Shown here one piece after another: positions 8,252-17,767 of a stretch of 64,000 bases of DNA. Both the position numbers and the translations under genes were made by a program. The first letter of the stretch is position 1, and every line of letters begins with the position of its first letter. This DNA is from Oscillospiraceae bacterium (GTDB taxonomy: Bacteria > Bacillota > Clostridia > Oscillospirales > Oscillospiraceae). Where the stretch lies: positions 1-64,000 of the forward strand of contig CAJTGJ010000024.1 in assembly GCA_910575695.1 (NCBI GenBank), in the 5' to 3' direction. The notes under the pieces were generated by a model. The model was not told the origin of the DNA and made no database searches. It worked only from the letters and a program-made list of their open reading frames with translations.

Positions 8252-9778
8252 TTATTCCTTTACAATCAGGGTCTGCCCGGTCATTTCCTTGGGCTGCTTC
8301 AGCCCCATCAAATCCAGCATGGTGGGGGCCAGGTCGGCCAAACGGCCGTCCCGCAGGCGTACGTCCGCGCCCACCACGCAGCAGGGCACCAGATTGGTGG
8401 TGTGGGCGGTGAAGGGGGAACCGTCCTCCTCGGCCATGTGCTCAGCATTGCCGTGGTCGGCGGTGATGAGGGCTACGCCGCCCATCTTCCGGGTGGCGGC
8501 GACCACCTGGGCCACGCCGCTGTCCACCGCCTCGGCGGCTTTCACAGCGGCCTCAAACACGCCGGTGTGGCCCACCATGTCGCAGTTGGCGAAGTTGAGG
8601 ATAATCACGTCATAAGCGCCGCTCTCGATGCGCTTGACGGCCTCGGCGGTGACCTCGGGCTGGCTCATGTGGGGCTGGAGGTCGTAGGTGGCCACCTTGG
8701 GGGAGGGAATCAGGCACCGGTCCTCCCCGGGGAACACAGTCTCCACGCCGCCGTTGAAAAAGAAGGTGACATGGGCGTATTTCTCGGTCTCGGCGATGCG
8801 CAGCTGGGTCATGCCCTGCCGGGCGATATACTCGCCGAAAATGTTGTCCAGGCTCTCCTTGGGGAACGCGACGGCCACATTGGGCATGGACGCGTCGTAG
8901 GACGTGGTGCACACGTAGTTCACATGGAAGAAGCCCTTTTTCCGCTCAAAGCCGGAGAAATCGGGGTCCACAAAGGTGCGGGTGATCTCCCGGGCCCGGT
9001 CGGGGCGGAAGTTCATGAAGATGATGGAATCCCCCTCGCCGATTTCGGCGTTTTCGGCGGTGATGACGGGGACGACGAACTCGTCGGTGACGCCCGCGTC
9101 ATAGCTGGCCTGCATGGCTCCGACGGGGTCGCCGATGAAGCGGGCCTCGCTCTCGCCGTACACCATGGCCTTGTAGGAGCGCTCCACCCGGTCCCAGTTG
9201 GTGTCCCGGTCCATGGCGTAGTAGCGCCCGGAAATGGTGGCGATCTGGGCCCCGTACTGGTCGCAGGCCTCCTTCATCTCGGCCACGAAGCCCTTGCCGG
9301 AGGTGGGGGGCACGTCGCGGCCGTCCATGAAGCAGTGGACGAAAATTCTGGGACAGCCCAGGCCGTGGGCCATCTTCACCGCCGCCTGGATGTGGGTGAT
9401 GTGGCTGTGGACGCCGCCGTTGGACATCAGGCCGTAGATGTGGACGGCCTTTCCGGCGTTTTTCGCCGCCAGCATGGCGTCCTTGTAGGCGGGGTTCTCA
9501 AAGAAGTCCCCGTCCTGGATGGCCTTGGTGATCTTGGGCAGGTCCTGGAACACCACCCGGCCCGCGCCGATGTTGGTGTGGCCCACCTCGCTGTTGCCCA
9601 TCTGCCCGTCGGGCAGGCCCACGTCCAGCCCGGAGGCGGACAGCCTGCAGCAGGGGTTCCCGGCAAAAATTCTGTCCAGATTGGGGGTATTGGCGGCTTT
9701 GATGGCGTTGTCCCCCGCCGCCGCGGAGGAGGACAGGCCGAAGCCGTCCATGATGATGAGGGTAGTGGGTGTTTTCAT
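8252..9778 (-). CDS. gpmI: 2,3-bisphosphoglycerate-independent phosphoglycerate mutase
   Basis: A 508-residue manganese-dependent enzyme interconverting 3- and 2-phosphoglycerate. It carries the alkaline-phosphatase-superfamily metal site (IIMDGFG at the start, ITADHGNAEHM near the C-terminus), the catalytic serine in GNSEVGHTNIGAGR (about Ser63), and the substrate-binding HCFMDGRDVPP and FRPDRARE segments. The length is standard for the family. It lies between tpiA and eno in the glycolytic block, with the normal ribosome binding site AAGGAGAT. Confidence 0.97.
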   Translation of the reverse strand: MKTPTTLIIMDGFGLSSSAAAGDNAIKAANTPNLDRIFAGNPCCRLSASGLDVGLPDGQMGNSEVGHTNIGAGRVVFQDLPKITKAIQDGDFFENPAYKDAMLAAKNAGKAVHIYGLMSNGGVHSHITHIQAAVKMAHGLGCPRIFVHCFMDGRDVPPTSGKGFVAEMKEACDQYGAQIATISGRYYAMDRDTNWDRVERSYKAMVYGESEARFIGDPVGAMQASYDAGVTDEFVVPVITAENAEIGEGDSIIFMNFRPDRAREITRTFVDPDFSGFERKKGFFHVNYVCTTSYDASMPNVAVAFPKESLDNIFGEYIARQGMTQLRIAETEKYAHVTFFFNGGVETVFPGEDRCLIPSPKVATYDLQPHMSQPEVTAEAVKRIESGAYDVIILNFANCDMVGHTGVFEAAVKAAEAVDSGVAQVVAATRKMGGVALITADHGNAEHMAEEDGSPFTAHTTNLVPCCVVGADVRLRDGRLADLAPTMLDLMGLKQPKEMTGQTLIVKE

Positions 9779-9838
9779 ACTAACGATCTCCTTGCTGTTA
9801 GGAGGTGCAGGGGAGGGACTTGCCCCCTCCCCTGGGTT

Positions 9839-10612
9839 TTATTCCTGGTTTGCCGCGTTGATGATGGCCATGAAATCGTCGGGCTTCAGGGCCGCGCCGC
9901 CGATGAGGCCGCCGTCAATGTCGGGCTGGGCCAGCAGCTCGTGGGCGTTCTTGGCGTTCATGGAGCCGCCGTACTGGATGGTGACGGCACGGGCCACCCG
10001 CGCGCCGTACTGCTTGCGGATGATGGTGCGGATGTGGGTGCACACCTCCCCCGCCTGCTCGGCTGTGGCGGTCCTGCCGGTGCCGATGGCCCAGATGGGC
10101 TCATAGGCGATGACCACACGGCGCACCTGGGTGTCGCTCAGGCCCGCCAGGGCCACCTTCACCTGATAGGTGATCAGCGCCTCGGTGACGCCCAGCTCCC
10201 GCTGCTCCAGGCTCTCGCCCACGCACACGATGGGGCGCAGGCCCGCCTCCAGGGCGGCGTGGACCTTCTTGTTGACGGTGAAGTCGGTCTCGTTATAGTA
10301 CTGCCGGCGCTCGGAGTGGCCGATGATGACGTACTTGGCCCCCACGTCCTTGAGCATCTCTACGGTGACCTCGCCGGTGAACGCGCCGCTGGCCTCGTAA
10401 TGGCAGGTCTCGCCGCCGATGGCCACGCGGGTGTCCTTGAACAGGCGCACCGCGCCGGGGATGTTTACGCCGGGGACGCACAGCACCACGTCGCACCACT
10501 TGTGGCGGCCCAGCTGGGGCTTGATGGCCTCGGCAAAGGCTTTCGTCTCGGTGAGTGTCTTGTTCATCTTCCAGTTGCCGGCGATAATTGTCTTACGGTA
10601 CTTCAGATTCAT
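9839..10612 (-). CDS. tpiA: triosephosphate isomerase
   Basis: A 257-residue TIM-barrel enzyme interconverting dihydroxyacetone phosphate and glyceraldehyde 3-phosphate. All catalytic segments are present: NWKMNKT (Lys), IIGHSERR (His), [14 protein letters not shown] (Glu, followed by the phosphate-gripping loop) and [11 protein letters not shown]. It is preceded by AAGGAG and lies between pgk and gpmI on the same strand. The spacer to gpmI (9779-9838) contains a stem-loop of AGGGGAGGG arms, which may stabilise or process the message. Confidence 0.97.
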   Translation of the reverse strand: MNLKYRKTIIAGNWKMNKTLTETKAFAEAIKPQLGRHKWCDVVLCVPGVNIPGAVRLFKDTRVAIGGETCHYEASGAFTGEVTVEMLKDVGAKYVIIGHSERRQYYNETDFTVNKKVHAALEAGLRPIVCVGESLEQRELGVTEALITYQVKVALAGLSDTQVRRVVIAYEPIWAIGTGRTATAEQAGEVCTHIRTIIRKQYGARVARAVTIQYGGSMNAKNAHELLAQPDIDGGLIGGAALKPDDFMAIINAANQE

Positions 10613-10718
10613 GGTTGGGCTCCTTCCAAAATAGTAAAATGGATGGGTTTTCTCTTAGAATCTCCACATTCCTCTCTGATTGCCGGGTTGGGGTGCTGCC
10701 GCGTGTCCCCGCGGGCAG

Positions 10719-11915
10719 TCAGGCGTCCAGCAGGCAGGCCACGCCGGGCAGCTCCTTACCCTCCATAAACTCCAGGGAGGCGCCGCCGCCGGTGGAGATA
10801 TGGCTCATCTTATCCGCGTAGCCCAGCTGCTGTACCGCCGCCGCGCTGTCGCCGCCGCCGATGATGGTGATGGCGCCGGTCTTGGACAGGGCCTCGGCCA
10901 CGGCCTCTGTGCCCTTGGCGAAAGCGGGGAACTCGAACACGCCCATGGGGCCGTTCCAGATCACGGTGCCCGCGTCGGCCACCGCGCCGCAGTACAGCTT
11001 CACGGTCTCGGGGCCGATGTCCAGGCCCTGCCAGCCCTCGGGAATCTCGCCGGCCTTGACTACCTTGGAGTCCGCGTCGGGGGCGAACTTGTCGGCGATG
11101 ACGGTGTCGATGGGCAGCAGCAGCTTCACGCCCTTGTCCGCGGCCTTTTTCACCATGTCGTTGGCGTAGTCCTTCCAGTCCTCCTCCAGCAGGCTGTCGC
11201 CCACCTTGCCGCCCTGGGCGGCGGAGAAGGTGTAGGCCATGCCGCCGCCGATGATGATGGTGTCGGCGATTTCCAGCAGGTTGTTGATGACGCCGATCTT
11301 GGAGCTGACCTTGGAACCGCCCAGGATGGCCACCAGGGGGCGCTTGGGGTTGGCCAGCGCGCCGCCGATGAAGTCCAGCTCCTTCTGGATCAGGAAGCCG
11401 GACACGGCGGGCAGGAAGCCGGCCACGCCGGCGGTGGAGGCGTGGGCGCGGTGGACCGCGCCGAAGGCGTCGGACACATATACCTCAGCCATAGCGGCCA
11501 TGGCTTTCGCCAGCTCGGGGTCGTTCTTCTCCTCGCCCTTCTCGAAGCGGGTGTTCTCCAGCAGGAGGACCTGGCCGGGCTGGAGGGCGGCGGCCTTGGC
11601 GGCGGCGTCGGGACCCACCACGTCGGCGGCCAGGATGACGTCCTTGCCCAGCAGCTCGCCCAGGCGGGCGGCAACCGGCTTCAGGGACAGCTCGGGCTTG
11701 ACCTGGCCCTTGGGCTTGCCCATATGGGAGCAGGCGATGACCGCCGCGCCCTGCTCCAGCAGGTACTGGATGGTGGGCAGGGCGGCGCGGATGCGCTTGT
11801 CGTCGGTGATGGCGCCGCTGCCGTCCTTGGCCATGGGCACGTTGAAGTCACAGCGAAGAAGAACCTTCTTCCCCTTGACGTCAATGTCCTTGACCGTCTT
11901 CTTGTTGTAGTTCAT
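10719..11915 (-). CDS. pgk: phosphoglycerate kinase
   Basis: A 398-residue two-lobed kinase making ATP from 1,3-bisphosphoglycerate. It shows [11 protein letters not shown] and the substrate-binding [36 protein letters not shown], the nucleotide-lobe [11 protein letters not shown] and [10 protein letters not shown], and the C-terminal GGGDSAAAV plus [10 protein letters not shown]. The ATG at 11915 follows AAAGGAG; six upstream codons are excluded. It is encoded directly after trmL with a 38-bp gap and no visible promoter, so trmL appears to lead this operon. Confidence 0.97.
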   Translation of the reverse strand: MNYNKKTVKDIDVKGKKVLLRCDFNVPMAKDGSGAITDDKRIRAALPTIQYLLEQGAAVIACSHMGKPKGQVKPELSLKPVAARLGELLGKDVILAADVVGPDAAAKAAALQPGQVLLLENTRFEKGEEKNDPELAKAMAAMAEVYVSDAFGAVHRAHASTAGVAGFLPAVSGFLIQKELDFIGGALANPKRPLVAILGGSKVSSKIGVINNLLEIADTIIIGGGMAYTFSAAQGGKVGDSLLEEDWKDYANDMVKKAADKGVKLLLPIDTVIADKFAPDADSKVVKAGEIPEGWQGLDIGPETVKLYCGAVADAGTVIWNGPMGVFEFPAFAKGTEAVAEALSKTGAITIIGGGDSAAAVQQLGYADKMSHISTGGGASLEFMEGKELPGVACLLDA

Positions 11916-11953
11916 GGTAAAAACTCCTTTCATTGCTTACAACTTGAAGTGAA

Positions 11954-12484
11954 TTAGGATTGTTTCAGGGTAACGCTGCCGCCGCACGCCGTTTCCGGCG
12001 GCGTGCCGCCCATTTCCCCCGCCCCGCTCAGCCCCGGGAAGCCCTGCTGCTTCAGGGCCTCATAGGCCAGGATGGCCACAGAGTTGGACAGGTTCAGGCT
12101 GCGGGCGTCCCCGCGCATGGGGATGCGGATACAGCGCTCCGCGCGGGCCCGCCGGAACGCCTCCGGCAGTCCGGCGGTCTCCTTCCCGAAAAACAGCCAG
12201 CACCCGTCCCGGAACCGCGCCTGGGAATAGTCCCGGGGGGCCTTGGTGGTGGCAAGCCACAGGTCGGAGATCTCATTGCGCAGGAACAGCTCGTCCAGAC
12301 TGGGGTACACGGTCAGGTCCACCATGGGCCAGTAGTCCAGGCCCGCCCGCTTCACCGCCTTTTCGCTGATATCGAAGCCCAGCGGCTCCACCAGATGGAG
12401 GCGGCTGCGGGTGGCGGCACAAGTGCGGGCGATATTGCCGCAATTCTGCGGGATTTCTGGTTCAACCAACACGATATTGACCAT
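11954..12484 (-). CDS. trmL: tRNA (cytidine/uridine-34 2'-O)-methyltransferase, SPOUT
   Basis: A 176-residue SpoU/TrmH-type SAM-dependent methyltransferase that modifies the wobble base of leucine tRNAs. The sequence shows VLVEPEIPQNCGNIARTCAA at the start, the family LVEPLGF and AGLDYW, and the knotted SAM site (FFGKETAGLP, IPMRGDARSLNLSNSVAI). The last ~20 residues (GEMGGTPPETACGGSVTLKQ) are an extra tail. A sigma-A-type promoter precedes it, and the glycolytic genes follow closely, so it is the probable first gene of that transcript. Confidence 0.93.
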   Translation of the reverse strand: MVNIVLVEPEIPQNCGNIARTCAATRSRLHLVEPLGFDISEKAVKRAGLDYWPMVDLTVYPSLDELFLRNEISDLWLATTKAPRDYSQARFRDGCWLFFGKETAGLPEAFRRARAERCIRIPMRGDARSLNLSNSVAILAYEALKQQGFPGLSGAGEMGGTPPETACGGSVTLKQS

Positions 12485-12507
12485 AACATCCTCCCTTAAC
12501 CACGGAC

Positions 12508-12536
12508 ATTATATTCGCTTGCGCTCAAAATTACAA
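12508..12536 (-). promoter_or_regulatory. promoter of trmL and the glycolytic genes
   Basis: Minus strand TTGTAA and TATAAT with a 17-bp spacer, ending about 25 bp before the trmL start codon. Confidence 0.65.
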
Positions 12537-12948
12537 GAGAAAATGTGGCAAATCTGTCAAAAAATTAACCTTTTTTGCTGGCACTTTGCCGAATGGCCCG
12601 GGAAACCCCGCAGGATCCGGGGCAAAAAAAGGCCCCGGAGAGGAAAAATCTTAAAAATTTTATCCATATGCGCAACCCTTTGGCCCGCCGCAGGGTATTG
12701 CTTACGGAGCGGCTTCACCCTGCCCCACGGCCCGTGGGAAATGGTTGCCAATTCCCCGCGTGTGTGTTACAATATCTGCGGAACGGCAGACGGCCATGCC
12801 AAACGGGCGCGGATACGCGGGAGGGCTGCATATGGAAACCCTTACCGCAGGCGGCGCATAAAGCGCGGCCCTTCGGTATACACTTCCCAGTGGAACGCCC
12901 TGTCGAAATCGCTCCAAAAATAAGAAGATTGCGAGTGATTTCCAAGCT
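12537..12948. other. intergenic region before DUF4358 lipoprotein genes
   Basis: I see no gene in this ~410-bp stretch. Near 12612-12640 there is a hairpin with CCGGGGC / GCCCCGG arms around an A-rich loop, which could be part of the leader of the downstream operon. No clear promoter of consensus type was found. Confidence 0.35.
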
Positions 12949-13455
12949 ATGAGAAGAATCCTTTCTCTGGCGCTGGCCGCAACGCTGCTGGCCGCCCTGC
13001 CCGCCTGCGCCGGAACCGGCGGAGAACAGAAGCGGGCTGACCTGTCCGCCTTCGCCAAGACCCTCCAGGAAAAGTACGAGTTTGCCGGCTACCTCAGCGA
13101 GATGTCCCCGGAATACGAGTATTTTGAGGAGGACGTGGAGCGCGCCCTCCCCGGCCTGCTGGCCATGGACCTGGAACAGCGGGTGCTTCTCCATACCATG
13201 ATCAACATCAACAACGGCGAGATCGACCTGGTCCAGGCCAAAAGCGCCGAAGACGCCGCCAGGGCGGCGGAAATTTTCCAGGCCCGCATCGACTATATGG
13301 CGGGCGACGGGAAAAACACCGGCGGGGTGTTCTATCCCGGCCCCACCGAGCTGTGGCTCAACAACGCCAAAGTGGTGACCCAGGGAAATTATGTGATGCT
13401 GGTATGCGGCGAGGACTATGAGCGGATCGCGGAGGATTTCAACGCGCTGTTTTAG
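12949..13455 (+). CDS. DUF4358 lipoprotein (first of three)
   Basis: A 168-residue lipoprotein: signal peptide with lipobox LPAC at about residue 20, then a single ~120-residue domain with the features shared by all three neighbours: a predicted helical start (LSAFAKTLQEKY), a central NGEIDLVQAKSAEDA, an EIFQARIDYMAGDG segment, and a final NAKVVTQGNYVMLVCGEDYE. This is the DUF4358 pattern as I know it. The protein should sit on the outer face of the membrane. DUF4358 proteins commonly accompany MBOAT and DHHW genes, exactly as here. No catalytic residue is apparent; a structural or assembly role is inferred. Confidence 0.85.
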   Translation: MRRILSLALAATLLAALPACAGTGGEQKRADLSAFAKTLQEKYEFAGYLSEMSPEYEYFEEDVERALPGLLAMDLEQRVLLHTMININNGEIDLVQAKSAEDAARAAEIFQARIDYMAGDGKNTGGVFYPGPTELWLNNAKVVTQGNYVMLVCGEDYERIAEDFNALF

Positions 13456-13489
13456 CTGTTACCAATGAAAACAAAGGAGCATCAAAAAA

Positions 13490-14014
13490 ATGAGAAAGAA
13501 TCGGATGTTTGCCCTGTGCGCCCTGATGGCGCTGTGCCTGTCCCTGCTGTCCGCCTGCGGCCCCAATGGCGAGGGAGGCCAGGAGGACAAAAAGGTGGAT
13601 CTTGCCGCCTTTGCCAAGACCGTGCAGGAGGAGCACGCTTTCTCCAGCCTGGAACGGGCCGACCCCGCCGACGCTGAGATGGGCGAGCTGTTCCAGAACG
13701 CGCTGGACAATTACTATCCCGGCCTCACCGGCCTGGAGCTGGAGCAGATGGAGATTTATCTGTCCATGATCTCCTTCAGCGGCGGCGAGCTGGCCATGGT
13801 ACAGGCGAAAAACGCCGAGGATGCCAACAAGGTGAAGGAGATTTTCCAGGCCCGCATGGACTCCAAGCGCACCGACGGCCCAGGCAATTATCCCGAGGAG
13901 GTTGAAATGTGGCAGCGCAGCTCCAAGGTTACGGTCAACGGCAATTACGTGATGCTGGTGAACCATGAGGACTGCGACGCCATTGTCAGCGAGTTTAACG
14001 AAATGCTCAAATAA
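13490..14014 (+). CDS. DUF4358 lipoprotein (second of three)
   Basis: A 174-residue paralog of the preceding gene, separated by 34 bp. Lipobox LSAC, then the same DUF4358 blocks: LAAFAKTVQEEH, GGELAMVQAKNAEDANKVKE, IFQARMDSK and SKVTVNGNYVMLVNHEDCDA. It is clearly homologous to the first and third copies, but the middle region differs, so this is an old duplication and not a recent one. It is predicted to be anchored outside the cell and to act with the acyltransferase genes downstream. Confidence 0.85.
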   Translation: MRKNRMFALCALMALCLSLLSACGPNGEGGQEDKKVDLAAFAKTVQEEHAFSSLERADPADAEMGELFQNALDNYYPGLTGLELEQMEIYLSMISFSGGELAMVQAKNAEDANKVKEIFQARMDSKRTDGPGNYPEEVEMWQRSSKVTVNGNYVMLVNHEDCDAIVSEFNEMLK

Positions 14015-14070
14015 AAAGGGAACCGTCCCTGATTATTGACTAGTATGTGACATAAGGAGAGAAAAGCGCC

Positions 14071-14907
14071 ATGAAACGTCTGATCCCGCTGTGTTTGTCT
14101 GCCGCCCTGATGCTGTCCCTGCTGTCCGCCTGCGGCGGCAGCGCCGACCCGGATACCACCGTGGTCCCCCCTGACGCCACCGAGCCGTCCACCGTGGCCC
14201 CCATCAAAGGGGACGCCACCCAGGAGCCCTCCCTGGCCCTGCCCAGCGGGGAGCCGTCCGAGGAGCCCTCAGAGGAGCCCTCGGAAAAACCCACAGAGGA
14301 GCCCACCGCCCAGCCCACGGCGGAGGCCACAAAGGCCCCGGCGACGCCCAGTCCCAAGCCTACCCCCAAGCCTACGCCCAAGCCCACACCCAAGCCCACG
14401 CCGGCTCCTACTCCCAAGCCTACTCCTGCCCCCACCCCCAAGCCTACCCCCGCGCCCACTCCCACCCCGGCTCCCACGCCGGAGCCTACGCCTGCCCCCG
14501 CCCCCAGCGTGAATCTGGCCTCGTTCTACTCCAGCGTCACCAGCCAGTATGATCTCGGCCCCCTGGAGCTGGCCAGCGGCGGACTGCTGGACGGCTATTA
14601 CGCCGGACTGACCTCTGTCCCCACGGAGCAGTGCCTGGTGTACATCTGCCAGATGACCATGAACAACGGCGAGTTCGGCCTGGTGCAGGTGAAGGACAGC
14701 GCCGATGTGGCGCGGGTGAAGGCCATCTTCCAGGCCCGCATCAATTACATGGCGGGCGACGGCAACGGCCCCGGCGGGGCCTGGTATCCCGCCGCCGTGG
14801 ACTCCTGGATGAACAACTCCCGGGTGGTGTCCAACGGCAATTACGTCATGATGGTGGTCCATGAGAACTGCGACGCCATCGTGTCCCAGTTCAACGCACT
14901 GTTTTAA
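14071..14907 (+). CDS. DUF4358 lipoprotein with long Pro/Thr linker (third of three)
   Basis: A 278-residue paralog with lipobox LSAC, a ~120-residue low-complexity stalk and a C-terminal DUF4358 domain (from about residue 148, [16 protein letters not shown] to the end). The stalk begins with repeated SEEPSEEP units (about residues 55-80) and continues as KPTPKPT/APTPKPT repeats (about 95-145), encoded by an imperfect 12-bp DNA repeat. Such a stalk would hold the domain away from the membrane, through the peptidoglycan. The repeat number may vary between strains. A GC-rich hairpin (14916-14939) separates it from the MBOAT gene. Confidence 0.85.
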   Translation: MKRLIPLCLSAALMLSLLSACGGSADPDTTVVPPDATEPSTVAPIKGDATQEPSLALPSGEPSEEPSEEPSEKPTEEPTAQPTAEATKAPATPSPKPTPKPTPKPTPKPTPAPTPKPTPAPTPKPTPAPTPTPAPTPEPTPAPAPSVNLASFYSSVTSQYDLGPLELASGGLLDGYYAGLTSVPTEQCLVYICQMTMNNGEFGLVQVKDSADVARVKAIFQARINYMAGDGNGPGGAWYPAAVDSWMNNSRVVSNGNYVMMVVHENCDAIVSQFNALF

Positions 14908-14968
14908 TCAATGCTTGCCCCGGCGCTTGCGCCGGGGCAGCTTAACTTGTTCCGCGAGGTGAGCGCCT

Positions 14969-16402
14969 GTGATATTTTCCAGTCCGTATTTTTTGTTCCT
15001 GTATTTTCCCATTGTATTGATGCTCTACTACGTCTCCCCCCTGAAGTGGCGTAATCTGGTGCTGCTGATTGCCAACCTGATTTTCTACGGCTGGGGCGAG
15101 CCGGTGTATGTGGTCATCATGTTCCTGTCCATCGCCATCGACTACAGCCACGGGCGGATCGTCACCCGGTGCAAGGCCAGCGGCAACGACCGGGGGGCCC
15201 GGATGGCGGTGGCGTCGTCGGTGGTGTTCAATCTGGCCCTGCTGGGCTTTTTCAAGTATTGGAACTTCATCGCCGGAAGCCTTGCCGCCATCGGCGCGGG
15301 CTTCCTGCCGGTGATTGAAAGCCTGCCCCTCCCCGGCGGGGCGTCCATCCCCTTCACCCTGCCCATCGGCATCTCCTTCTATACCTTCCAGACCATGAGC
15401 TACACCATCGACGTGTACCGGGGGGACGCCCGGTGCCAGAAGAATATCATCACCTTCGGCACCTTCGTCACCCTGTTCCCCCAGCTCATCGCCGGACCTA
15501 TCATCAAATACAAGGACCTGGACGACCAGCTGGAGCGCCGCACCCACTCCTTTGACAAATTCGCCTCCGGCGTCCAGCGGTTCACCATCGGCGCGTGCAA
15601 GAAGGTGCTGTTGGCCAACGCCCTGGGCCCCCTGTGGGACGCGTATCTTGCCACGCCGTCCGGCCAGCTCACCACTCTGGGGGCGTGGCTGGGGATCATC
15701 GCGTTCTCTCTCCAGCTCTACTTTGATTTCTCCGGCTATTCCGACATGGCTATCGGCCTGGGGCGGATGCTGGGCTTCGAGTTTCTGGAGAATTTCAATT
15801 ACCCCTACCTGTCCAAGTCCGCCAGCGAGTTCTGGCGGCGGTGGCACATCTCCCTGGGAAGCTGGTTCCGGGAATATCTCTACTTCCCCCTGGGCGGTTC
15901 CCGGGTGAAGCCCGCCCGCATGGTGTTCAACCTGCTGGTGGTGTGGGCGGCTACAGGCATCTGGCACGGGGCCAGCTGGAATTTCCTGATCTGGGGTCTG
16001 TACTGGTTCGTGTGGATCGGCCTGGAGAAGGTGTGGCTGGGCAGGGTGCTGGATCAGGCCCCCGGCTGGCTGTGCCATGTGTACGGCGTGGTCATCGCCG
16101 TGGTGGGCTGGGCAATCTTTGCGGTGGAGGATTTCTCCGCCATGGGCCCCTATCTCGCCGCCATGTTCGGCTTCGGGGCGGGCCTGCTGGACGGGGATTT
16201 CCTGTATGATCTGCGCAACTACCTGCCCATTCTTATCATTGCCGTTGCGGCGGCCACGCCGCTGGCGGCAAACCTCTGGAAGAAGCTCCCGGAGCGGGCG
16301 AAGCAAATCGCGTTCCCGGTGCTGATGCTGGCGGGGCTGGTGCTCACCACCGCCTACCTGGTGGACGGCACCTACAATCCGTTCCTGTACTTCCGGTTCT
16401 AA
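14969..16402 (+). CDS. MBOAT-family O-acyltransferase (AlgI/DltB-like)
   Basis: A 477-residue polytopic membrane protein starting with GTG. The family hallmarks are clear: an N-terminal YVSPLKWRNLVLLIANLIFY, GISFYTFQTMSYTIDVYRG, the FYLD-like YFDFSGYSDMAIGLGRMLGF, EFWRRWHISLGSWFREYLYFP and the catalytic histidine segment TGIWHGASWNFLIWGLYW. AlgI/DltB-type MBOATs pass acyl groups, usually acetyl, across the membrane to an extracellular polymer. It lies between DUF4358 lipoproteins and a DHHW protein on the same strand, the usual trio in Clostridia, so the operon probably O-acetylates a cell-surface polysaccharide. Confidence 0.93.
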   Translation: MIFSSPYFLFLYFPIVLMLYYVSPLKWRNLVLLIANLIFYGWGEPVYVVIMFLSIAIDYSHGRIVTRCKASGNDRGARMAVASSVVFNLALLGFFKYWNFIAGSLAAIGAGFLPVIESLPLPGGASIPFTLPIGISFYTFQTMSYTIDVYRGDARCQKNIITFGTFVTLFPQLIAGPIIKYKDLDDQLERRTHSFDKFASGVQRFTIGACKKVLLANALGPLWDAYLATPSGQLTTLGAWLGIIAFSLQLYFDFSGYSDMAIGLGRMLGFEFLENFNYPYLSKSASEFWRRWHISLGSWFREYLYFPLGGSRVKPARMVFNLLVVWAATGIWHGASWNFLIWGLYWFVWIGLEKVWLGRVLDQAPGWLCHVYGVVIAVVGWAIFAVEDFSAMGPYLAAMFGFGAGLLDGDFLYDLRNYLPILIIAVAAATPLAANLWKKLPERAKQIAFPVLMLAGLVLTTAYLVDGTYNPFLYFRF

Positions 16403-16414
16403 GGTCAAGGGCTT

Positions 16415-16534
16415 GTTCCTTTTTCTTGAAAGAAAAAGGAACCGAAAAGAGCCTTAGACTCGCGAACTTTATGCCCGCTGACGGGGCGGGGTGGTTTTCG
16501 TGAGATTGCTGCCCGGCGACGTTTATCTCTGATA
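16415..16534. repeat. post-stop palindromic element, copy 1
   Basis: Starts 12 bp after the MBOAT stop codon. The palindrome 16415-16442 (GTTCCTTTTTCTT / complement) is followed by a small stem GAG..CTC (16449-16461) and ~70 bp related to copy 2. Same design as copies at 19950-20043, 35190-35248 and 45643-45700. Confidence 0.75.
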
Positions 16535-16554
16535 TATTGAGGGTTTGGTTTTTT

Positions 16555-17706
16555 ATGAGCAAAAAATATTCTGTTTTTATTACGGTTTTGTTCTGTCTGT
16601 TTATTTTCGGGTTTGGGATTGCGTTGGTTCTTTCCCCGAGCCGGGATTTTTCCGACCAGGAGAACCGTTTCCTGGCCCAGTTCAAGGCCCCCACCCTGGA
16701 CACCCTGCGCTCGGGCAAGTTTATGGAGGACTTTGAGGACTACGTCACCGACCAGTTCCCCCTGCGGGATCAGTGGATTCGGCTCAAGGCCCGGTCGGAG
16801 CGCCTCCTGGGCAAGCAGGAGAACAATGGCGTCTACTTCGGTGCCGACGGGCAGACCCTGTTCGCCCAGTTCACCGCCCCCACCGATGAGGAGCTTTCCC
16901 AGCGGCTGGGCTTCGTCAACAGCCTGGGGGACAACCTGAATGTGCCGGTGTACTTCTCCCTGGTGCCGGACAAATCCGCGGTGCTGGCGTCCCTGCTGCC
17001 CACCAACGCCCCCAAACGGGACGACGGTTCCACCATCCAGCGGGCGGCGGAGCTGTGCGGGGACAAGGTGGCGTATATCGACCTGCGGGGCGACCTGACC
17101 AGCGCCGGCGACTTCTACCGCACCGACCACCACTGGACCACCCAGGGGGCCCAGCGGGCCTGGTGGAAGCTGATGGCGGGTATGGGCCGCGTCCAGCCGA
17201 AGGAGGATATGGACGGCTTCTCCTATCAGGGCCTGTCCTACACCGAGGTGAGCGACAGCTTTTACGGCACCACCTATTCCTCCTCCGGCGCGGCGTGGGT
17301 GCGCCCGGACACCATCCATACCGTGATCCCCGAGGGCGGAACCAAGGGCCATGTCACCGTCACCGGCTATCCCGAGGGCCTGCCCATCGAAAGCTCCCTG
17401 TACCACCCGGAAAAGCTGGAGGTCAAGGACAAATACGCCTACTTCCTGGGGGGCAACCAGCCGCTGTGCGTCATCCAGAACCCCGACGCGCCGGACGGGA
17501 AGCTGCTGGTCATCCGGGATTCCTATTCCGATTCCCTGGCCCCCTTCCTGGCCGAGCAGTTCCAGGAGGTCCACCTGTTTGACCTGCGCTACAACAATAT
17601 GTCCGTCCAGCAGTATGTGGCGGACAACGGTATTGACCAGGTGCTGGTGCTCTACTCCGTGGCCAATTTCTCCACCGACATGAACCTGTTCAAGCTGGCG
17701 CACTGA
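16555..17706 (+). CDS. DHHW-motif protein, AlgX/AlgJ-like partner of MBOAT
   Basis: A 383-residue protein with one N-terminal membrane anchor (residues ~4-26) and an extracellular SGNH-like domain. Visible motifs are FSDQENRFLAQF near the anchor, the name-giving RTDHHWTTQGA (about residue 197), and LLVIRDSYSDSLAPFL near the C-terminus with the nucleophile-type serine. This is the DHHW/AlgX arrangement in which the SGNH domain takes acetyl groups from an MBOAT and puts them on a polymer. The ATG at 16555 is chosen; a TTG 18 bp upstream is a weaker start. It is followed by a strong terminator, closing the operon. Confidence 0.9.
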   Translation: MSKKYSVFITVLFCLFIFGFGIALVLSPSRDFSDQENRFLAQFKAPTLDTLRSGKFMEDFEDYVTDQFPLRDQWIRLKARSERLLGKQENNGVYFGADGQTLFAQFTAPTDEELSQRLGFVNSLGDNLNVPVYFSLVPDKSAVLASLLPTNAPKRDDGSTIQRAAELCGDKVAYIDLRGDLTSAGDFYRTDHHWTTQGAQRAWWKLMAGMGRVQPKEDMDGFSYQGLSYTEVSDSFYGTTYSSSGAAWVRPDTIHTVIPEGGTKGHVTVTGYPEGLPIESSLYHPEKLEVKDKYAYFLGGNQPLCVIQNPDAPDGKLLVIRDSYSDSLAPFLAEQFQEVHLFDLRYNNMSVQQYVADNGIDQVLVLYSVANFSTDMNLFKLAH

Positions 17707-17720
17707 GCGCCTGACACGCC

Positions 17721-17764
17721 AAAAGCCGCCGCTATGGTGCTTAGACCATAGCGGCGGCTTTTTA
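17721..17764. terminator. bidirectional terminator, DHHW gene / serpin gene
   Basis: AAAAGCCGCCGCTATGGT, short loop, and the exact complement ending in CTTTTTA. It lies between convergent genes and has A and T tracts on both sides. Confidence 0.88.
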
Positions 17765-17767
17765 AAC

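Noticed and set aside
14348..14505. Periodic 12-bp DNA repeats that might be a CRISPR or satellite
   Set aside because: They are in frame and encode the KPTP/APTP stalk of a lipoprotein; there are no unique spacers.
14916..14939. GC-rich hairpin as terminator between DUF4358 and MBOAT genes
   Set aside because: No T tract follows and the genes look co-transcribed; better seen as an intercistronic stem.
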